Part shown: in pieces, positions 61,401 through 64,000 of the stretch
Numbering within the stretch: position 1 is the first letter of the stretch
How the letters are laid out: every line of letters begins with the position of its first letter
DNA from: Distichodus sexfasciatus
Lineage: Eukaryota; Chordata; Actinopteri; Characiformes; Distichodontidae
Length of the DNA stretch: 64,000 nt
Direction: 5' to 3'
NCBI GenBank assembly: GCA_032718565.1
Contig: JAVGVS010000017.1
Coordinates: 4,569,866-4,633,865 of the forward strand
The notes under the pieces: model-generated
The model's database searches: none
What the model saw: only the letters and a program-made list of their open reading frames with translations
Told to the model about the DNA's origin: nothing
Made by a program: the position numbers and the translations under genes

Positions 61401-64000
61401 CAATGTATCTAAAGCAACAACACTGGACCTTTTAAACATGCAGTCACTGCACAGGGTGGTGGCCTAGTGGTAGGATACTTGCTCATGGACCAAGATATTG
61501 TAGGTTTGAATCCAGCCACAACTGAGCTCCTAAGCAAGGCCCTTTATATTTACATTTACGGCATTTACCAGATGCTCTTATTCAGAATGACTTTCATTTT
61601 CTAATTACAGAGAGACTGTAAATGTAAAACAGTGTTTGCTAAATGCCATAAATGTAATTTCGAAATGATAAGCTTCAATCGCTAACTCCAAATTGGCTCA
61701 ATACTCAATAACATCTGTACTGAATCTAATGTTGGATTACAATTTGGAGGATTCCAAAACTGTGCTCTCTATTCCCATCTGACAAAATGAAAGCTTGCCA
61801 AGTTATATAATATTGTAATTCCTGTAGTCAAATTTGCCAAAATATTCCAGGAATGTTTCATGCTTAACCACTAATGTTAACATTACTGTTATTATGAGTT
61901 TTAACGATTTAAATCTGACTGTTTAAAAGGGTGATAATCTGCAGTGGCAGGGGACTAGGACTAGGAGCTAAACACGGTACATGGCGGTAACAGTGCTTGA
62001 CACAGAGGTTAAGAAACCTTTTTAGCCCTGGTCATTATCCATTCACCCAGTAGGTAGTTTTTATAAGCATCAAGAGATGCCTTCTTCACCTTCAGGTCTG
62101 TCATCAAAGTCTTCATCCTCCTCCTCAGAGCCCACAGAGTATTCAGACTGGTTATCTGAGATATCAGCATGCCACTCTGAAACATAGATCAGGGTCAGCT
62201 GGTCAGGCCACAGCAATGCACTCACAAGTACTGTGTGTATTGTACTGGTGACTCAACAATGCACTCCACTTGATATGAAAGTACTGGTTCTGACTAGGGG
62301 TGAATGATACATTGATCTGCATCGATACATTGATTCAGTGACCAACAAGTTTATAGCATCGATCCAAAATGAAAACGTTGGTCAGACATTATACATTTAG
62401 TACTGAACAGGAAGTCTATTTTATTAAAAGAGAAGTTTATTTTTTCTTTATATGTCTTATGAATAAATTTAGTTTTTGTAGTTTGATTTTGTGACTTGAT
62501 TTCAATGGAAGTGTGAATAATATTGTATTAAGATAAAACTTGTGATTTACACCCCCACTGTGTTTCAGAGAAGAATAGCAATGATGTTAAACAGTTAAAA
62601 TAGTAAATAAACAAAATAAATAGAACAAACAAGTGATATCCTGAAATTCTGGCGTGTGTAAGTGTGTGTGATTTACCCTGGTCTTCCTGGGCAGCATCAT
62701 TGTAGTTGACCTGTTTGCGGACCCGTTTGCCTTTGCCCAGATTGCGGGCCAGATCCTCCTGCTGCTGCTCATAGTGATGCCTCAGTAACTTCTCCCAGTA
62801 GTCTGGGTCCACATTCTCCTCCTGCTTAATGATCTCGCGCTCGATCTCCTCAATCTGCATACACACAAAGGACAGGGAAACATAAGTGTATGTAACCAAT
62901 ATGAGGCTAAAAGCTGACAGGTGGAATATCGCTTAATATTCATTCATTCATTATCCGAGCCACTTAATCACAACCCGGGGTCGCTGAGACCGGAGCCTAT
63001 CCCAGGAACTATGGGCGCAAGGCAGGGACCAACCCTGGGCAGGCGCCAACACACCACAGGGCACACACACTCACACAATCACACTCACATTCACACCTTA
63101 CGGGGTCAATTTAGAGTCGCCAATTAACCTATATTACACGCCTTTGGACTGTGGGAGGAAACCCATGCACGGGGAGAGCATGCAAACTCCACACAGTCCG
63201 GCCGTCCCCGGGGTTCGAACCCAGGACATTCTCACTGTGAGGCGGCAGTGCTAACCGTGCCACTGTGCCGCCCGCTTCATTTTCAATTAATCTGAATTTC
63301 CCTACTAGCACTTTCTACTCTAGTTTCATTTCTCTTCACCCAAACTTTCTTTCTCACCTTATCGTCCTCTCGGACGGTGTACTGTGCTACTTTAAAAGAA
63401 CTGAGGTACTCGTTCATGTTCTGCATGTCTGTGTCGTCTGTGGCGTCCTGACTGCGGTCCAGCAGACGCTCAATGGCAACATCATCGTAATGGATAACGC
63501 TGCTGTCCTCATCCTTATTTTCTCCTGCTATAGAAACAAACACCCCCACACACACACACACAACAACCACAAATCTCTGTGCTTTATAACACTGGTGTAC
63601 TTTTTGCTCTGAATCAGATGTGTGGTGTGTGCAAAAAAATAGTGGAGCAGTGCTGTACAGAACTTCAGTAACTGTACTTGAACTGTTAATTTACTTAAGT
63701 ATTATTATATATTTTCTATTCCTAGACTTTTTATCAGAGGTGTGAAATACCTGAGTATGTGTACACTGTTACATCGCTTAACTAGAAAAACAGCAATAAA
63801 ATGTTTAGTGTAATCAATATTTGTTTTTTTATTTACTCTCTCACCTTCAATCTCGTCTTTAAAGAGCTCCTCTGTGCCGAACTTGAGAATGTCATCCAGC
63901 TCCTGCTTGGACATGGACCCAGCTTTAGAGCCCAGTCCAGGACGAACCACCAGGTGAGTCAGCATCATCTTGCGCTTGGCCACCTGGGTAATGCGCTCCT
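41720..64000 (-). CDS. chd3: Chromodomain helicase DNA-binding protein 3 (Mi-2/NuRD ATPase), C-terminal part
   Basis: Partial; the gene enters from the right edge. Minus-strand exons, all phase-consistent: 64000-63845 (partial), 63524-63358, 62854-62677, 62176-62090, 61376-61291, 60973-60840, 60286-60142, 58333-58168, 57647-57499, 57124-56869, 56756-56616, 56500-56372, 55998-55890, 55116-54984, 53658-53463, 52675-52512, 52395-52269, 41823-41720 (stop TGA). Visible: region just after the helicase (MMLTHLVVRPGLGSK, ELDDILKFGTEELFKDE), DUF1087 (MNEYLSSFKVAQYTVRE), DUF1086 (VLGFNARQRKAFLNAVMRWG, YVSLFMRHLCEPVADGSETF), a K/E-rich linker, the CHD C-terminal 2 domain ([47 protein letters not shown]), and the Mi-2 tail (QMPPGSFIS, NGPPMSVKKE, GEVICIDD). 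CHD3/4/5 are ATP-dependent nucleosome remodellers of NuRD. I choose chd3 over chd4/chd5 from synteny with sat2 and tnfsf12. Confidence 0.9.
41834..41866. repeat. (CA)n microsatellite next to the last chd3 exon
   Basis: About 16 CA-type dinucleotides beginning 11 bases upstream of the acceptor of the terminal chd3 exon (read on the minus strand as (TG)n). Confidence 0.85.
42834..43359. mobile_element. PIF/Harbinger-like MITE, copy 1
   Basis: Left end gggcgggtgtccaccaaaca; right end, read inverted, gggcctgtgtccaccaaaca. A TTA trinucleotide flanks both sides (42831-42833 and 43360-43362), the target type of PIF/Harbinger elements. 526 bp, no transposase. It lies in the last chd3 intron between the HTH exon and the terminal exon. 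Confidence 0.82.
45510..45722 (-). mobile_element. tRNA-like SINE copy (family A)
   Basis: On the minus strand it reads gtagtgtaacggtttaggag then ctggttcaagtcc, an A-box/B-box-like pair, and ends in the gggtcaaatgcagaagtcac tail. The same order and tail occur on the plus strand at 55266-55495, so the two are copies in opposite orientation. Confidence 0.75.
46240..46535 (+). mobile_element. tRNA-like interspersed repeat (family B), degraded copy
   Basis: It shares taggttcgattcccgggttg (B-box-like), the tttcctcccacagtccaaa block, the gtaaggtgt block and the ccagggttggtcccc block with the copies at 59122-60011 and 62939-63274, in opposite orientation to those. It ends in aatgaatg. Confidence 0.75.
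47420..47492. repeat. CA-rich microsatellite
   Basis: An interrupted (CA)n run in the chd3 intron about 160 bp beyond the stop codon of the alternative HTH exon. Confidence 0.8.
47651..47856 (-). CDS. chd3: Candidate alternative terminal exon of chd3: Tc1-transposase-like helix-turn-helix
   Basis: This is a 206-nt exon on the minus strand inside the last chd3 intron. A strong acceptor (ctttctgcccccacag) precedes it. The upstream chd3 exon (52395-52269) ends in phase 1, and joining to this exon keeps one open frame: 67 codons ending in TGA at 47653-47651. The product reads LKTKEHDVVQRQRVVDLWKD, then a helix-turn-helix (SEGSIGQELRMPKSTVHSII) and NLPRNGRPKKP. It resembles the N-terminal PAI-type HTH of Tc1-like transposases plus the following GRPKK AT-hook-like linker. 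No catalytic domain or inverted repeats follow. 57 of 67 codons end in G or C, unlike the AT-rich surroundings. No in-frame ATG precedes the HTH before an upstream stop, so it needs splicing. Alternatives: an old Tc1 fragment fossil, or an exon of an unrelated nested gene. Confidence 0.65.
47857..52268 (-). other. chd3 last intron, proximal part
   Basis: About 4.4 kb between the exon ending at 52269 and the HTH exon. Mostly AT-rich with no coding exon that I can support. It includes a (CAG)n-like tract at 47912-47926 and a GC-rich island at about 48590-48860. Confidence 0.5.
48585..48865. promoter_or_regulatory. GC/CpG-rich island inside the chd3 intron
   Basis: A sharp GC peak (ggggtcaccgcagccgtctc, gcgcagcgctcg palindrome at about 48618, gcggccccagcaccg) in an AT-rich intron, with an A/T-rich MEF2-like box (gtatttttagccc) at about 48648. 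No convincing exon. It may be an enhancer or internal promoter; composition is the only evidence. Confidence 0.35.
52398..52434. repeat. (GA)n microsatellite forming the chd3 polypyrimidine tract
   Basis: About 18 GA units on the plus strand, (TC)n on the minus strand, ending 3 bases before the acceptor of the chd3 exon 52395-52269. The repeat itself supplies the pyrimidine tract of that splice site. Confidence 0.9.
55266..55495 (+). mobile_element. tRNA-like SINE copy (family A)
   Basis: It starts ggcgcagttggtagtgtaac (A-box-like), then cgacgcttcgaatcccagg (B-box-like), and ends in gagtcaaatgcagaggtcac and cacaatgacaaataatcac. It is the counterpart of the inverted copy at 45510-45722. It lies in the chd3 intron upstream of exon 55116-54984. 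Confidence 0.8.
58509..59022. mobile_element. PIF/Harbinger-like MITE, copy 2 (inverted relative to copy 1)
   Basis: Left end gggcctgtgtccacgaagca; the right end, read inverted, is ctgcctttgtccactaaaca. It is flanked by TAA and TTA. Read in reverse complement it matches copy 1 (42834-43359) over cgcctatttttaatacaaat and gcaccttcagc-type blocks. It lies in the chd3 intron between exons 60286-60142 and 58333-58168. Confidence 0.78.
59122..60011 (-). mobile_element. tRNA-like interspersed repeat (family B) split by a hAT MITE
   Basis: Outer parts 59122-59230 and 59773-60011 are together colinear with the uninterrupted copy at 62939-63274 (ggagcctatccc, accttacggggtcaatttag, ggactgtgggaggaaac, gccaccgtgccgcccg). 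The minus strand carries the tRNA-like end. The interruption is the hAT-like element at 59231-59772. Confidence 0.85.
59231..59772. mobile_element. hAT-like MITE, complete, nested, with 8-bp target duplication
   Basis: Ends tagggatgcaccgat and, inverted, tagggatgcactgat. Identical 8-bp flanks gcacacac at 59223-59230 and 59773-59780. Interior shared with the larger element at 1-1102. 542 bp, non-coding. Inserted into a family B repeat. Confidence 0.93.
61446..61640 (+). mobile_element. tRNA-like SINE fragment plus fish interspersed repeat
   Basis: ggtggcctagtggtaggata (A-box-like) and gtaggtttgaatccagcc (B-box-like) are followed by the ttacggcatttaccaga repeat also seen at 10848. It lies in the chd3 intron between exons 62176-62090 and 61376-61291. 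Confidence 0.65.
62297..62560. mobile_element. Possible small hAT-like MITE
   Basis: Left end aggggtgaatgatacattg; the right end, inverted, gggggtgtaaatcacaag. The ends are only partly matching and I see no clean target duplication. The left part matches 8042-8125. Confidence 0.4.
62939..63274 (-). mobile_element. tRNA-like interspersed repeat (family B), uninterrupted copy
   Basis: The minus strand begins cgggcggcacagtggcacgg, with A-box-like ttagcactgccgcctcac and B-box-like ctgggttcgaaccccgg, and ends in aatgaatgaatg. It serves as the empty-site reference for the split copy at 59122-60011. It lies in a chd3 intron. Confidence 0.85.

Noticed and set aside
1..64000. CRISPR arrays, bacterial operons, phage or integrated viral genes
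   Set aside because: The repeats are eukaryotic MITEs, SINEs and microsatellites; there are no spaced direct repeats and no viral gene set.

Overview
The window looks like vertebrate, specifically teleost fish, nuclear DNA. Genes are split into short exons with GT-AG introns and are spread over both strands in AT-rich sequence. The repeats are typical of fish: Tc1/mariner, hAT and PIF/Harbinger-like MITEs, tRNA-like SINEs, an L2/CR1-like LINE tail and many microsatellites. I could not fix the species. Orthologs of three of the genes (CHD3, SAT2, TNFSF12) sit together on human 17p13.1, so this appears to be the fish counterpart of that neighbourhood.

Layout. 1-1102: right part of a hAT-like element. 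1237-3461 (+): last six coding exons of an ELM2-SANT/C2H2 corepressor-type gene (MIDEAS/TRERF1/ZNF541 family). 5900-10722 (-): a ZP-module egg-coat-type gene whose ZP-C half I cannot find. 13075-15224 (+): an eight-exon gene I do not recognise; its last exon runs into a LINE tail (15088-16325). 18086-18888 (-): a PTB/PID-domain adaptor, with a likely CpG-rich 5' exon near 21.0-21.3 kb. 21.3-28.4 kb: gene desert containing one orphan CpG/CRE promoter-like patch near 27.3 kb. 28485-29831: a dead Tc1-like transposon ending about 200 bp before sat2. 30038-31913 (+): complete sat2 (six exons). 33697-37802 (+): complete tnfsf12/TWEAK (six exons). 41720-64000 (-): the C-terminal part of chd3 (Mi-2/NuRD remodeller), 18 exons read here, entering from the right edge and convergent with tnfsf12.

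The most interesting observation is an extra exon in the last intron of chd3 (47651-47856, minus). It has a strong acceptor, the correct splice phase, an open frame with 57 of 67 codons ending in G/C, and its own stop codon. It encodes a Tc1-transposase-like helix-turn-helix followed by a GRPKK AT-hook-like motif. If spliced, it would replace the normal CHD3 tail (ending GEVICIDD) with a transposase-derived DNA-binding domain, giving an alternative host-transposase fusion isoform of a chromatin remodeller.

All gene models are hand-read from splice consensus and phase. No alignment or database search was run.
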